Shown here: piece by piece, positions 9,309 to 17,420 of the stretch
How positions within the stretch are numbered: the first letter of the stretch is position 1
Layout of the letters: each line of letters opens with the position of its first letter
Source: Acidovorax sp. Leaf78
GTDB taxonomy: Bacteria; Pseudomonadota; Gammaproteobacteria; Burkholderiales; Burkholderiaceae_C
DNA length: 59,459 bases
Assembly (NCBI RefSeq): GCF_001422735.1
Contig: NZ_LMLZ01000022.1
Span: forward strand, 342,195-401,653
Direction of reading: 5' to 3'
Notes under the pieces: generated by a model
Told to the model about the DNA's origin: nothing
The model's input: the letters and a program-made list of their open reading frames with translations, nothing else
Database searches by the model: none
Translations under genes and position numbers: made by a program

Positions 9309-10550
9309 TCAGTACATCGATGCGGGGTGGGTGTCCGGGCCGCGCTGCGCGCTCTGGCCTGCCACGCGGCGCAAGGTGGTGGCCACCTCGACGCGGTTGC
9401 GCCCTTTTTCCTTGGCCTCGTAAAGAGCACGGTCGGCGGCGGCAATCAGCATGTCCCAGCTGTCGCCGGGCTCAAGCCGCCCGCCGAAGACGCCGATGCT
9501 TACCGTGACGGGGATGCTGACGCCTTCGCTGGCCTCGGTGCCGTCGGCCGCGCGGATGCGGCAGCGCGAGTCCGCCACCTCGCGGCACAGCTCGCGCGCC
9601 AGCTGCTCGGCGCCCAGCAGGGTGGTGTCGGGCAGCAGCACCATGAACTCTTCGCCGCCGTAGCGGCCCACCAGGTCCTGCGCGCGCACGCGGGCCCGCA
9701 GCACGTTGACCACATGGCACAGCACCTGGTCGCCGGCGGGGTGGCCGTAGCGGTCGTTCACCCGCTTGAAGTGGTCGATGTCCACCATCATGAGTGCGAT
9801 GGATTCGCGCGTGCGCACGGCGCGCGAGGCGTCGCGGTCGAGCGCGGCAATCAGCGAGCGGCGGTTGGCCACGCCGGTGAGCGGGTCGACCGCGGCCATG
9901 ATGCGGTTGTTTTCATCGGCCCGGTCGCGCGCCATGAAGACGAAACCCATGGTGCTGATCAGCACCACCGCGAACGTGCCCATGAAGGTGAGCGTCTGCA
10001 GCACGCTGCCCTGCAGGATGCTCATGGCGGTGGAATGGCTGCTGAGCGCCAGCAGCGCGCGGCCGCCGAGCACGGCAGCCTCGACGCCCAGCCCCGCGAC
10101 CAGCAGCCACTGCCCGCGCCCCACCGTGGCGTGGCGGCGCTCCAGCGCGGTGAGCAGGGTCCACACGGCCTGCAGGCCGATCACCAGGCTCACAAAGCTC
10201 ACGCGTGCCGAAAAGTTGTCGATGAAGACCGTCACCACGCCCGTGACCAGCGCGGGCGGTGCCAGCAACAGCAGCCAGTGCACCGGGCGGCCCTGAAACT
10301 GGTAGATCGCCGCGATCATGCCGACGAACACGCTCGACAGCAGCAGGTTGCCCAGCACCACCGACACGAAGTCGGGCGCCACGCCGCGCAGCATGATGAG
10401 GCTGTGACCGATGGCATTGACCAGCAGCGCCCCGGCCCACCGCGCCAGGCCGTCGCGCCGCCGGCCCCAGCCCACCACGGCCATGGCGGCCGCCATCATG
10501 AGCGAGCTGACAATGATCATTGCCAGCATGGTGGGGACGTGGGCAGCCAT
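9309..10550 (-). CDS. membrane-bound diguanylate cyclase (GGDEF)
   Basis: The ATG at 10550 gives 413 residues and places a transmembrane helix at the start; the frame is open to 10622. About seven hydrophobic segments span residues 5-215, followed by a cytosolic GGDEF domain. The active site reads GGEEF. An RxxD inhibitory site (RAQD) sits exactly five residues before it, so product inhibition is expected. It should make c-di-GMP from two GTP. The N-terminal membrane region is a possible sensor of unknown ligand. Confidence 0.93.
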   Translation of the reverse strand: MAAHVPTMLAMIIVSSLMMAAAMAVVGWGRRRDGLARWAGALLVNAIGHSLIMLRGVAPDFVSVVLGNLLLSSVFVGMIAAIYQFQGRPVHWLLLLAPPALVTGVVTVFIDNFSARVSFVSLVIGLQAVWTLLTALERRHATVGRGQWLLVAGLGVEAAVLGGRALLALSSHSTAMSILQGSVLQTLTFMGTFAVVLISTMGFVFMARDRADENNRIMAAVDPLTGVANRRSLIAALDRDASRAVRTRESIALMMVDIDHFKRVNDRYGHPAGDQVLCHVVNVLRARVRAQDLVGRYGGEEFMVLLPDTTLLGAEQLARELCREVADSRCRIRAADGTEASEGVSIPVTVSIGVFGGRLEPGDSWDMLIAAADRALYEAKEKGRNRVEVATTLRRVAGQSAQRGPDTHPASMY

Positions 10551-10751
10551 GGAGCGCTGGGGTGGGTGCGGGGTGAAGGTCGGCCCAGCATAAACCAAGG
10601 ATCGCGGCGCGGTAAACGGCAAATGCGCAGCCGCGCAGGAGTGCCGCGCAGGGCGCCCCGCCGTGCGCGGGGGCCAAACCCGGGACGGGCGGGCCTGCGG
10701 CGGGACGGCCGTCGCTTGGAGCCCCGACGGGGTCAGGTCACCGCGGCAGAG

Positions 10752-11600
10752 TCAGGCAGGGTCAGACAGGGGCTTCGCGGCGGCGACGCGGGCGAGCGCA
10801 CGGTCGCGCCAGCCCAGGCCTTCGGTGGTGCCCGCAGCAGGCCGGTACTCGCAGCCCACCCAGCCGCTGTAGCCCAGCGCGTCGATGGTGTCCAGCAGGT
10901 AGGGGTAGTGGAGCTCGCCCTGGTCGGGCTCGTGCCGGTGCGGCACGCCCGCGATCTGGATGTGCGCGACGCGGCCGGTGGGCAGGTAGCGGCGCAGCTT
11001 GGTGGCCACGTCGCCCTCCACGATCTGGCAGTGGTACAGGTCCATCTGCACCTTGAGGTTGTCGGCCTGCACCGCGTCGAGCAGCTCGTGCGCGTGGTCC
11101 TGCCGGTTCAGGAAGTAGCGCGGCACATCGCGCAGGTTGATGGGTTCGATCAGGATCTCGCGCCCGGAGCGCGCGGCTTCGTCCGCCGCCCAGCGCAGGT
11201 TGCCCGCGCACAGGCCCTTGAGCGACTCGCGCTCCACGCCCGGCGGCACGATGCCCGACAGCACGTGGATGCGCGGGCAGCCGAGCACGTCGGCGTAGCG
11301 CAGGGCCTCCTGCACGCCGGCGCGGAACTCCGCTTCGCGCCCGGGCAGGGCGGCGGTGCCGCGCGCGCTCTGGTCCCAGGCGGCGGCCATGCCGGCGGGG
11401 TCGGCGCCGCCCGCCGGCGCGTTGAACAGCACCAGCTGCAAGCCGTTGTCCTGCAGCCGCGCCGCAATGTCGCCCGCGGCCCAGGCGTACGGGAACTGGA
11501 ACTCCACCGCGCTGAAACCGTCGCGCGCCGCGGCGGCAAAGCGGTCCAGGAAGGGCAGCTCGGTGTACATCAGCGTCAGGTTGGCGGCAAACTGGGGCAT
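10752..11600 (-). CDS. hydroxypyruvate isomerase-like TIM-barrel protein
   Basis: The start at 11600 (282 residues) puts the family's MPQFAANLTLMYTELPFLDRF opening first; the frame runs on to 11687 without meaning. AP-endonuclease-2/xylose isomerase-like barrel signatures are present: VEFQFPYAW, REILIEPINLRD (metal Glu), VQMDLYHCQIVEGD (Asp, His), HIQIAGVPHRHEPDQGE and GCEYRPA. This matches the Hyi/OtnI group, which interconverts hydroxypyruvate and tartronate semialdehyde or 2-oxo-tetronates. No glyoxylate or tetronate genes are adjacent, so the physiological pathway is open. Confidence 0.87.
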   Translation of the reverse strand: MPQFAANLTLMYTELPFLDRFAAAARDGFSAVEFQFPYAWAAGDIAARLQDNGLQLVLFNAPAGGADPAGMAAAWDQSARGTAALPGREAEFRAGVQEALRYADVLGCPRIHVLSGIVPPGVERESLKGLCAGNLRWAADEAARSGREILIEPINLRDVPRYFLNRQDHAHELLDAVQADNLKVQMDLYHCQIVEGDVATKLRRYLPTGRVAHIQIAGVPHRHEPDQGELHYPYLLDTIDALGYSGWVGCEYRPAAGTTEGLGWRDRALARVAAAKPLSDPA

Positions 11601-11690
11601 GGCAGCGGGTGCAGTGGCGTTCAGGACCCGGCAGCTTATCGTGCAGCAGGCAGGCTGCAGCACGGCACACCGACACCTACAAGCCAAAAT

Positions 11691-11739
11691 GGCCGCTACC
11701 GCTTGATGGACGAGCGCCAGCAGCTCACAAATTCATAGC
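11691..11739. repeat. dispersed palindromic element, copy B
   Basis: Reads GGCCGCTACCGCTTG, loop, CGAGCGCCAGCAGCT, then ATAGC. This is the inverted orientation of copy A. It lies in the divergent gap between the isomerase gene and the MerR gene. Confidence 0.65.
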
Positions 11740-11772
11740 ATCACTATTTCCAGTCACCGTGAAGGACCCTCG

Positions 11773-12243
11773 ATGCGCATCGGAGAACTCGCCCAACGCA
11801 CCGGCACCACCCCCAAGGCCGTGCGCCTGTACGAGGCACGCGGCCTGATGGGCGCGGTGGCGCGCGCGGGCAGCTACCGCGACTATGGAGAGGCTGATGT
11901 GGCGCGGGTGCTGCTGATCCGGCGCGCGCAGGCGCTGGGGTTTCGGCTGGCGGAGCTGGGCGGTCTGCCTGCGCTCGATTCCGCCACGGGGTGGAACGCC
12001 GTGGGCCAGCTCATCGCCGACCGCCGCGCGGCCGTGGCCGCCGAGCGCGCGCGCCTGGCCCTGCTCGATGCCGAACTGGCGCAGCTGGAGCGGGAGCTGC
12101 TGCAGTGCGATGCCCAGGCCGTGCCCGCGAGCGCTGCGGCCTGCGCGGTGGAGCCTGCCTCGCCACCGCCCCCACCTCCATCGAGGCCCGCCACAAAGTC
12201 TGCGCGCACCAACCCGCCACGCGGCTTTGTCGCCAGGGTTTGA
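11773..12243 (+). CDS. MerR-family transcriptional regulator
   Basis: The product has 156 residues. The MerR winged helix is at residues 1-70 (MRIGELAQRTGTTPKAVRLYEARGL, then YRDYGEADVARVLLIRRAQALGF). A coiled-coil dimerisation helix follows (about 75-112; RRAAVAAERARLALLDAELAQLERELLQ). Two cysteines, C112 and C124, lie just beyond it, near the place where metal-sensing MerR proteins carry their pair, but the spacing (C-x11-C) is not the classic one. The tail is Pro-rich. GAAGGA precedes the start. It probably regulates the oxidoreductase gene 100 bases downstream through the dyad at 12256. Confidence 0.9.
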   Translation: MRIGELAQRTGTTPKAVRLYEARGLMGAVARAGSYRDYGEADVARVLLIRRAQALGFRLAELGGLPALDSATGWNAVGQLIADRRAAVAAERARLALLDAELAQLERELLQCDAQAVPASAAACAVEPASPPPPPPSRPATKSARTNPPRGFVARV

Positions 12244-12252
12244 TCCCGCTGC

Positions 12253-12283
12253 TTGACTCTGCCCCGCGGGGCAGGGTGACCAT
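12253..12283 (+). promoter_or_regulatory. MerR-type promoter/operator
   Basis: A -35 TTGACT (12253-12258) and a weak -10 GACCAT (12278-12283) are separated by 19 bases, the over-long spacer typical of MerR-activated promoters. The spacer carries a 22-bp dyad (12256-12277), from ACTCTGCC to GGCAGGGT with one mismatch, around a perfect palindrome. The layout is like ZntR/CueR-type boxes (ACTCT...AGAGT). It would drive the gene at 12346. Confidence 0.7.
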
Positions 12284-12345
12284 GCCTGCATCGACAACCA
12301 AGAGCCTGAGCAGGCTCTCACGCCGTGCAGGCGAATGGAGGTTTT

Positions 12346-13047
12346 GTGGCAGAGCAGCAGCGCATTCTCATCATCCTGGGCCACCCGTCGGCCGACAGCC
12401 TGTGTGCCGGCATGGCGCACGCGTATGCCGATGGCGCGCGCCAGGCGGGCGCCGAGGTGAGGCTTCTCAACCTGGGGCAGCTGGCGTTCGACCCGCGGTT
12501 CCAGGGCTACGGCGCGGCCCAGCCGCTGGAGCCCGACCTCGCGGCCGCGCAGGCCGACATCGCCTGGGCGGGGCACCTGGTGTGGGTCTACCCGATCTGG
12601 TGGGGCGCCATGCCGGCGCTGCTCAAGGGCTTCATCGACCGGGTGTTCCTGCCCGGGTACGCATTCAAATACCGCCCCGGTTCGTCGCTGTGGGACAAGC
12701 TGCTGGCCGGGCGGTCGGCCGAGCTGCTGGTGACGATGGACTCGCCGCCGTGGTACTTCCGCTGGGTCACGCGCATGCCGGGGCACCACCAGATGAAGAA
12801 GGCCATCCTGGAGTTCTGCGGCATCCGGCCGGTGCGTGTGCACAGCTTCGGCCCGGTGCGCAGCGCCAGCACCGCGCGGCTGGCGCAGTGGGTGGATGCG
12901 GCGCGTGGGCTGGGCGCGCGGCAGGCGCAGCGCGCACCGCGCCGTGGTGGTGCCGTGCCGGGCGCCCTGCTGGCCACGGCTCAGGCCACAGCACAGGCCG
13001 CGGGCAAGACGACCTCCGCAGTAACGACTACTTCTTCGGCGAAGTGA
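12346..13047 (+). CDS. NAD(P)H-dependent flavodoxin-fold oxidoreductase
   Basis: I choose the GTG at 12346 (233 residues) because GGAGG lies at 12337-12341; an upstream GTG at 12325 is less well placed. The N-terminus RILIILGHPSADSLCAGMA is the phosphate-binding loop of the NQO/KefF/MdaB (flavodoxin-2) family. The active-site strand WVYPIWWGAMPALLKGFIDRV is typical. These FMN/FAD enzymes make two-electron reductions of quinones using NAD(P)H. The C-terminal 40 residues are low-complexity. It is likely activated by the upstream MerR protein, which fits a quinone or electrophile response. Its 3' end overlaps the convergent glpQ gene by 20 bases. Confidence 0.88.
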   Translation: MAEQQRILIILGHPSADSLCAGMAHAYADGARQAGAEVRLLNLGQLAFDPRFQGYGAAQPLEPDLAAAQADIAWAGHLVWVYPIWWGAMPALLKGFIDRVFLPGYAFKYRPGSSLWDKLLAGRSAELLVTMDSPPWYFRWVTRMPGHHQMKKAILEFCGIRPVRVHSFGPVRSASTARLAQWVDAARGLGARQAQRAPRRGGAVPGALLATAQATAQAAGKTTSAVTTTSSAK

Positions 13048-14167
13048 TGAAGGCCTGCACAGCGGCACGGCCCACGGCCGGGTCGTCGGTGAAGAAGCCG
13101 TCGATGCCGGCGCTCAGGTAGGCCGTGATCTCGGCCACGCTGTCGCCGCGCTGCGTGCCGTCGGTGGCGGGCGCTTTCTTCAGGCCCGCAGGCAGAAACG
13201 CGTTCTCGGGCCGCAGCGTCCAGATGTGCACGGCCAGGCCCGCGGCGCGGGCGCGCTCCACCAGGCCCGTGGGCTCGCCGGGCAGGCCGTCCTTGACCGG
13301 TATCACCAGGGTCTTGAACGGGCCGATGGCATTGGCGTAGGCAGCCACCTGCTGCAGGCCGCCCGGCGTGAGCAGGTCGGCATAGTTGCGCGTGTTGGCC
13401 GCGCCCTGGGCGACGAAGTCGTAGGGCCGGCCCGACGGCGCCACCAGCTGCACCAGCCGCACGGTGCTGAGCTTGCGGATGGCCTGCAGGTTGGTCACTT
13501 CGAACGACTGCACGAACACCGGCGCGTCTTTGTGGTTCCAGCCGTTCTTCTCCAGCACGGCCAGCAAGGGCACTTCCAGCGGCTGGCCGATGGACTGGAA
13601 GTAGGTGGGGTGCTTGGTCTCGGGGTAGATGCCGATGGTCCTGCCCGTCTTGGTGCTCTGGGCCTTGGCCAGGTCGATCACTTCCTGCAGCGTTGGGATC
13701 TCGAACTGGCCGTTGTAGGCCACATTGGCCGGGCGCTGCGCCGGGATGCGTTCGCGGGCGCGCAGGGTTTTGAGCTCGGCCAGGGTGAAGTCCTCGGTGA
13801 ACCAGCCGGTGATGGACTGGCCGTCGATGGTCTTGGTGGCCTTGCGCGCGGCGAACTCGGGGCGGTCCACCACGTCGGTGGTGGCTTCCTTCACCGCGCC
13901 GTCGGCGCCCAGGATGGCGATGGCATTCTCGTGCCGCGCCACCAGCACGCCGTCCTTGGTGATCACGAGGTCAGGCTCGATGATGTCGGCGCCGTCGTCG
14001 ATGGCCTTCTGGTAGGCCGCCAGCGTGTGCTCGGGCCGCAGGGCCGACGCGCCGCGGTGGGCGATGACGGTGGGCGTGGGCGGCCAGGCCTGTTGCGCTG
14101 TGGCGCCCAGGGCCCAGGTAGCGAGCAGCGCGGCGGCGGCCACGGTGCGCAGTGCAATGCGGTTCAT
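13028..14167 (-). CDS. glpQ: periplasmic glycerophosphodiester phosphodiesterase
   Basis: The product has 379 residues with a signal peptide (MNRIALRTVAAAALLATWALGATAQ). The GDPD signature follows: VIAHRGASALRPEHTLAAYQKAIDDGADIIEPDLVITKDG is spread over residues 34-75 and contains the catalytic His, Arg and metal-binding Glu/Asp; GVLVARHEN carries the second His. It hydrolyses glycerophosphodiesters to glycerol-3-phosphate and an alcohol. It is monocistronic here; GGAGACCCC precedes the start. Confidence 0.93.
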   Translation of the reverse strand: MNRIALRTVAAAALLATWALGATAQQAWPPTPTVIAHRGASALRPEHTLAAYQKAIDDGADIIEPDLVITKDGVLVARHENAIAILGADGAVKEATTDVVDRPEFAARKATKTIDGQSITGWFTEDFTLAELKTLRARERIPAQRPANVAYNGQFEIPTLQEVIDLAKAQSTKTGRTIGIYPETKHPTYFQSIGQPLEVPLLAVLEKNGWNHKDAPVFVQSFEVTNLQAIRKLSTVRLVQLVAPSGRPYDFVAQGAANTRNYADLLTPGGLQQVAAYANAIGPFKTLVIPVKDGLPGEPTGLVERARAAGLAVHIWTLRPENAFLPAGLKKAPATDGTQRGDSVAEITAYLSAGIDGFFTDDPAVGRAAVQAFITSPKK

Positions 14168-14290
14168 GCGGGGTCTCCTTCAGTCCTTGCGGGGAGAGCG
14201 CACCTTAGCCGATGCGGTTGACAGCGGCGTGTCGCGTCGCTTCGCGCACCTCGGGAGCCATGGCATGGGACTCTTCGCACTCGCACCCAC

Positions 14291-14354
14291 CGTTCGGGCT
14301 GAGCCTGTCGAAGCCTTGCGCGGCGCTTCGACCGTGCTCAGCGCGACAGGCTCA
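14291..14354. repeat. REP-like element, inverted pair
   Basis: CGTTCGGGCTGAGCCTGTCG-AAG (14291-14313) is followed by a related but inverted half, CTTCGACcGTGCTCAGcgcGACAGG. The two can fold on each other. The same core occurs singly at 4806 and, reversed, at 59425. Confidence 0.75.
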
Positions 14355-14374
14355 AGCCGATGGACGCCGAATTG

Positions 14375-14959
14375 CTACGCATGTTCAAAATGAAAGACCG
14401 CGGTGCTGGCCCGCACGTTGGGCAGCCAGCGCACTTCCTGCCCGTCCTGCAGGCCGAAGGACTCCAGGATTCGCAGGCTGTTCTTGGTGGCCAGCACCTC
14501 GAAGTCCTTGTACGTGCCTACGCGGATGTTGGGCGTGTCGTACCACTGGTAGGGCAGCCGACGCGTGACAGGCATGCGCCCGCGCAGGATGGACATGCGG
14601 TTGGGCCAGTGCGCGAAGTTGGGAAAGGCCACCACGCCGGTGCGGCCCACGCGGGCGGTCTCGCGCAGCATGACCTCGGCATTGCGCAGGTGCTGCAGCG
14701 TGTCGATCTGCAGCACCACGTCGAAGCTGTTGTCGCCGAACATGGCCAGCCCTTCGTCCAGGTTGAGCTGGATCACGTCCACCCCGCGCTGCACGCAGGC
14801 CAGTACGTTGGCATCGGCGATCTCTACGCCGTAGCCGCTGCAGCCGCGCTCGCGCTGCAGGTAGTCGAGCATGGCGCCGTTGCCGCAGCCCAGATCGAGC
14901 ACCCGGCTGCCCTGGGGCACCAGGCGCGCCAGCGCCTCCATGGCGGCTTTGTCGGTCAT
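14375..14959 (-). CDS. metW: methionine biosynthesis protein MetW
   Basis: The product has 194 residues, the normal MetW length. It has a class I SAM-methyltransferase fold with motif [20 protein letters not shown] at about residues 19-37, then YGVEIAD and the MetW-typical [27 protein letters not shown] and [10 protein letters not shown]. MetW is required with MetX for acyl-homoserine formation in many proteobacteria. Its ATG overlaps the metX stop by four bases (ATGA), so the two are translationally coupled. Confidence 0.95.
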   Translation of the reverse strand: MTDKAAMEALARLVPQGSRVLDLGCGNGAMLDYLQRERGCSGYGVEIADANVLACVQRGVDVIQLNLDEGLAMFGDNSFDVVLQIDTLQHLRNAEVMLRETARVGRTGVVAFPNFAHWPNRMSILRGRMPVTRRLPYQWYDTPNIRVGTYKDFEVLATKNSLRILESFGLQDGQEVRWLPNVRASTAVFHFEHA

Positions 14960-16086
14960 GGCTGCACCTCCTTGGCAATGCTATCGAAGTAAGAGCGCAT
15001 CACGCCCATGTAGCGGGCGTCATCGAGCAGGAAGGCATCGTGGCCGTGGGGTGCGTCGATCTCGGCGTAGCTCACGCTGCGGCGGTTGTCGAGCAGGGCC
15101 TTGACGATCTCTCGGCTGCGCTGGGGCGAGAAGCGCCAGTCGGTGGTGAAGCTCACCAGCAGGAACCGCGCCGTGGCCCGCGCGAGGGCCCGCGTGAGGT
15201 TGCCGGCGTGCGCGCGGGCGGGGTCGAAGTAGTCGAGCGCGCGGGTGATCAGCAGGTAGGTATTGGCGTCGAAGTAGTCGCTGAACTTGTCGCCCTGGTA
15301 GCGCAGGTAGCTCTCGATCTGAAATTCGATGTCCTGGGTGCTGTATTTCAGCTCCAGGCCTTCGCGCAGCTGCCTTCCAAATTTCTCGTTCATCACGTCA
15401 TCAGACAGATACGTGATGTGCCCGATCATCCGCGCGATGCGCAGGCCGCGCTTGGGGATCACGCCGTGGCGGTAGAAGTGGCCGCCGTGGAAGTCCGGGT
15501 CCGTCACGATGGCGCGGCGGGCGACCTCGTTGAAGGCGATGTTCTCGGCCGTGAGGTTGGGCGCGCTGGCCACCACGACGGCGTGGCGCATGCGGTCGGG
15601 GTACTGCAGCGTCCAGCTCAGGGCCTGCATGCCGCCCAGGCTGCCGCCCAGCACGGCGGCCAGTTGCCGTATGCCCAGGCGGTCGAGCAAACGGGCCTGG
15701 GCGTTGACCCAGTCTTCCACCGTGACCACCGGGAAGTCCGCGCCGTAGACCTCGCCCGTGTCCGGGTGCGTGTGCATGGGGCCGGTGGAGCCGAAGCACG
15801 AGCCCAGGTTGTTCACGCCGATCACGAAGAAGCGGTCGGTGTCCACCGGCTTGCCCGGGCCGATCATGTTGTCCCACCAGCCTTCGCTCTTGTCCTGGCC
15901 CGCGTAGACGCCCGCCACGTGGTGCGAGGCGTTGAGCGCGTGGCACACGAGCACGGCGTTGGAGCGGTCGGCATTGAGCGTGCCGTAGGTCTCGTAGGCC
16001 AGGTCGAAGGCGCGGATGGTCGCGCCGCTTTGCAGCGGCAGCACCTCCGCAAAGTGCATGGTCTGGGGTGTGGCGATGAACGACAT
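14956..16086 (-). CDS. metX: homoserine O-acyltransferase MetX
   Basis: I place the start at 16086 (376 residues; [21 protein letters not shown]); upstream sequence in frame is leader RNA. It is an alpha/beta hydrolase-fold acyltransferase: nucleophile elbow GGSLGGMQ (S149), the oxyanion and substrate segment [27 protein letters not shown], and the C-terminal catalytic His in [11 protein letters not shown]. It transfers an acyl group from acetyl- or succinyl-CoA to homoserine, the first committed step of methionine synthesis. Whether acetyl or succinyl is used cannot be settled by eye. It forms an operon with metW. Confidence 0.96.
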   Translation of the reverse strand: MSFIATPQTMHFAEVLPLQSGATIRAFDLAYETYGTLNADRSNAVLVCHALNASHHVAGVYAGQDKSEGWWDNMIGPGKPVDTDRFFVIGVNNLGSCFGSTGPMHTHPDTGEVYGADFPVVTVEDWVNAQARLLDRLGIRQLAAVLGGSLGGMQALSWTLQYPDRMRHAVVVASAPNLTAENIAFNEVARRAIVTDPDFHGGHFYRHGVIPKRGLRIARMIGHITYLSDDVMNEKFGRQLREGLELKYSTQDIEFQIESYLRYQGDKFSDYFDANTYLLITRALDYFDPARAHAGNLTRALARATARFLLVSFTTDWRFSPQRSREIVKALLDNRRSVSYAEIDAPHGHDAFLLDDARYMGVMRSYFDSIAKEVQP

Positions 16087-16182
16087 AGTTGGAACTGGTG
16101 AGCCCTCACGTTCCACCGCTTGCATTCGCCGACTGCTCCCTGCAGGAGCCGCTTTGGCCGGGGCTGGCTGGCAGCCCACGGC

Positions 16183-16218
16183 AAAAAAATACCCGGCGTC
16201 GCTAAAAACGAGGCCGGG
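16183..16218 (-). terminator. intrinsic terminator in the metX leader (attenuator candidate)
   Basis: On the minus strand CCCGGC...GCCGGG, with inner TCG/CGA pairs around a T-rich loop, is followed by TATTTTTTT. It stands about 95 bases before the metX start and only about 25 bases after the putative transcription start. It could end a short RNA, attenuate metXW, or terminate the upstream exporter transcript. Confidence 0.75.
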
Positions 16219-16240
16219 CAGGTACGTCGGACGGGTCTTT

Positions 16241-16275
16241 AGCAGAATTTATAGAGCGCCCGCAAGCTGTGGCAA
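16241..16275 (-). promoter_or_regulatory. sigma-70 promoter candidate for metXW or a leader RNA
   Basis: Minus-strand -35 TTGCCA (16275-16270), a 16-base spacer and -10 TATAAA (16253-16248). Transcription would begin near 16241 and run into the terminator at 16218. Confidence 0.55.
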
Positions 16276-16325
16276 ATCGGCGCTGGCGGCAAATATACCA
16301 AAGCGCCTGCCACTTCGTCCATCCA

Positions 16326-16895
16326 TCAGGTGCCGGCAGGCATGAAGATGGCCAGGCACCCCAGCACCAGGAAGATGATGGCCGACACGACGTGCACCGC
16401 GCGGATCGGCACCCGGCGGGTGATGCGCTCGCCCAGCCAGACCACGGGTGCGTTGGCGATCATCATCCCGAGCGTGGTGCCGGCGACCACCCACAGGTAA
16501 GCGTTGTACTGCGCGGCCAGCATGACGGTGACGATCTGCGTCTTGTCGCCCATCTCGGCCAGAAAGAATGCGATCAGCGTGGTGCCGAACACGCCCCAGC
16601 GCGGCGAGCCGTCGGCCTCGCCTTCGTCGAGCTTGTCGGGGATCAGCATCCACACGGCCATCGCGATGAACGAGGCCCCGAGGATCCAGCGCAGCACCTG
16701 CGGCCCGACGAACGTCGTCACCCAGGAGCCGACTGCGCCGGCCAGGCCGTGGTTGACCAGCGTGGCGACCAGGATGCCCAGAACAATGGGCCAGGGTTTG
16801 CGAAAGCGGGCGGCGAGAACGAGCGCCAGGAGCTGCGTCTTGTCGCCCATTTCGGCGAGCGCGACGATGGCGGTGGAGATGAAGAACGGTTCCAT
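16326..16895 (-). CDS. GDT1/UPF0016 family manganese exporter
   Basis: The product has 189 residues and about six transmembrane helices in two similar halves. Each half carries the family motif: ALAEMGDKTQLLALV (residues about 12-26) and FLAEMGDKTQIVTVM (about 110-124). GDT1/TMEM165/MneA proteins export Mn2+ (or exchange Ca2+/Mn2+ for H+). The gene sits behind a Mn2+-sensing yybP-ykoY riboswitch, which supports a manganese role better than the protein alone. Confidence 0.93.
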   Translation of the reverse strand: MEPFFISTAIVALAEMGDKTQLLALVLAARFRKPWPIVLGILVATLVNHGLAGAVGSWVTTFVGPQVLRWILGASFIAMAVWMLIPDKLDEGEADGSPRWGVFGTTLIAFFLAEMGDKTQIVTVMLAAQYNAYLWVVAGTTLGMMIANAPVVWLGERITRRVPIRAVHVVSAIIFLVLGCLAIFMPAGT

Positions 16896-16903
16896 GTGGG
16901 GGG

Positions 16904-16919
16904 CTATCCGGCCGGATAG
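16904..16919 (-). promoter_or_regulatory. perfect 16-bp palindrome before the exporter start
   Basis: CTATCCGGCCGGATAG is fully self-complementary and ends 8 bases before the ATG at 16895. The only purine-rich stretch near the start, GGATAG, is its 3' arm, so the hairpin could mask the ribosome binding site and serve as part of the riboswitch output. Confidence 0.55.
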
Positions 16920-16929
16920 TTATAGACAA

Positions 16930-17085
16930 CGCATTGACTGCACCCCGACTCCGGCCATTGGATCGGCATGCAGTCAATGGTCTCGCCCAGCTCAAAAACC
17001 GCATGCACCATAGGTTCACCGAACCCAAGTTTGTTGATGCATGCCCCCGGCGCGTTGCGCACCGGGCGGGCTACTCCCCAAAGAC
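16930..17085 (-). ncRNA. yybP-ykoY manganese riboswitch
   Basis: The minus strand shows the family's conserved blocks in order: TTTGGGGAGTAGC (about 17083-17070), a GC-rich hairpin, CATCAACA, a second arm and GAGACC (16984-16979). After GAGACC an 11-bp inverted repeat, CATTGACTGCA with TGCAGTCAATG (16981-16930), could be the expression platform. The class binds Mn2+ and turns on exporter genes; here it precedes a GDT1-family gene. In proteobacteria control is usually at translation or termination. No U-run is seen, so translation is more likely. Confidence 0.9.
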
Positions 17086-17100
17086 CGGCGGATTTTACCA

Positions 17101-17420
17101 GAGTGAGGCGGCCCGCCGTTTCGGGGTTTTGGACGGCGGCGCGCGGCGCTGTGGCAAAGCAGCCCCAGCTTTTACGGGTTTCCCCGCAGATTCAGCGAAA
17201 AAACACCCCAATGCCTTCAACTTTCTGCGGATTCAGTCGACCGATGACCAAATAAACACCCACGGGGCCCATAAAGTGATTGATAATGAATCCGCTCCTC
17301 TGCTTTGCAGGGGGCAAATAGCTTAGCGGTGTATGGTCAGTTTCGCGTCTCTGAAGTCGTCACAGGTTTGTTGATTGCGTCGGACTCCATCGCGTTTTTG
17401 TGTTTTTTGAGGAGTCCTTC
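17101..17420 (+). promoter_or_regulatory. divergent promoter region and 5' leader of first RRM gene
   Basis: The stretch separates the riboswitch and the first RRM gene. Its AT-rich part (17220-17300) is the likely promoter zone (for example TGATAAT near 17287), but no -35 is convincing. From 17326 it matches the leader of the second RRM gene: GCGGTGT and GTCAGTTTCGCG (17336-17347). GGACTCC at 17382-17388 pairs with GGAGTCC at 17411-17417, which contains the Shine-Dalgarno. Confidence 0.6.

Noticed and set aside
16090..16300. SAM-II or other SAM riboswitch before metX
   Set aside because: I searched by eye for the SAM-II core (GCTAAA...AAGGG pseudoknot) and found only a partial GCTAAA; the pseudoknot partner is missing, so I report only a leader with a terminator.
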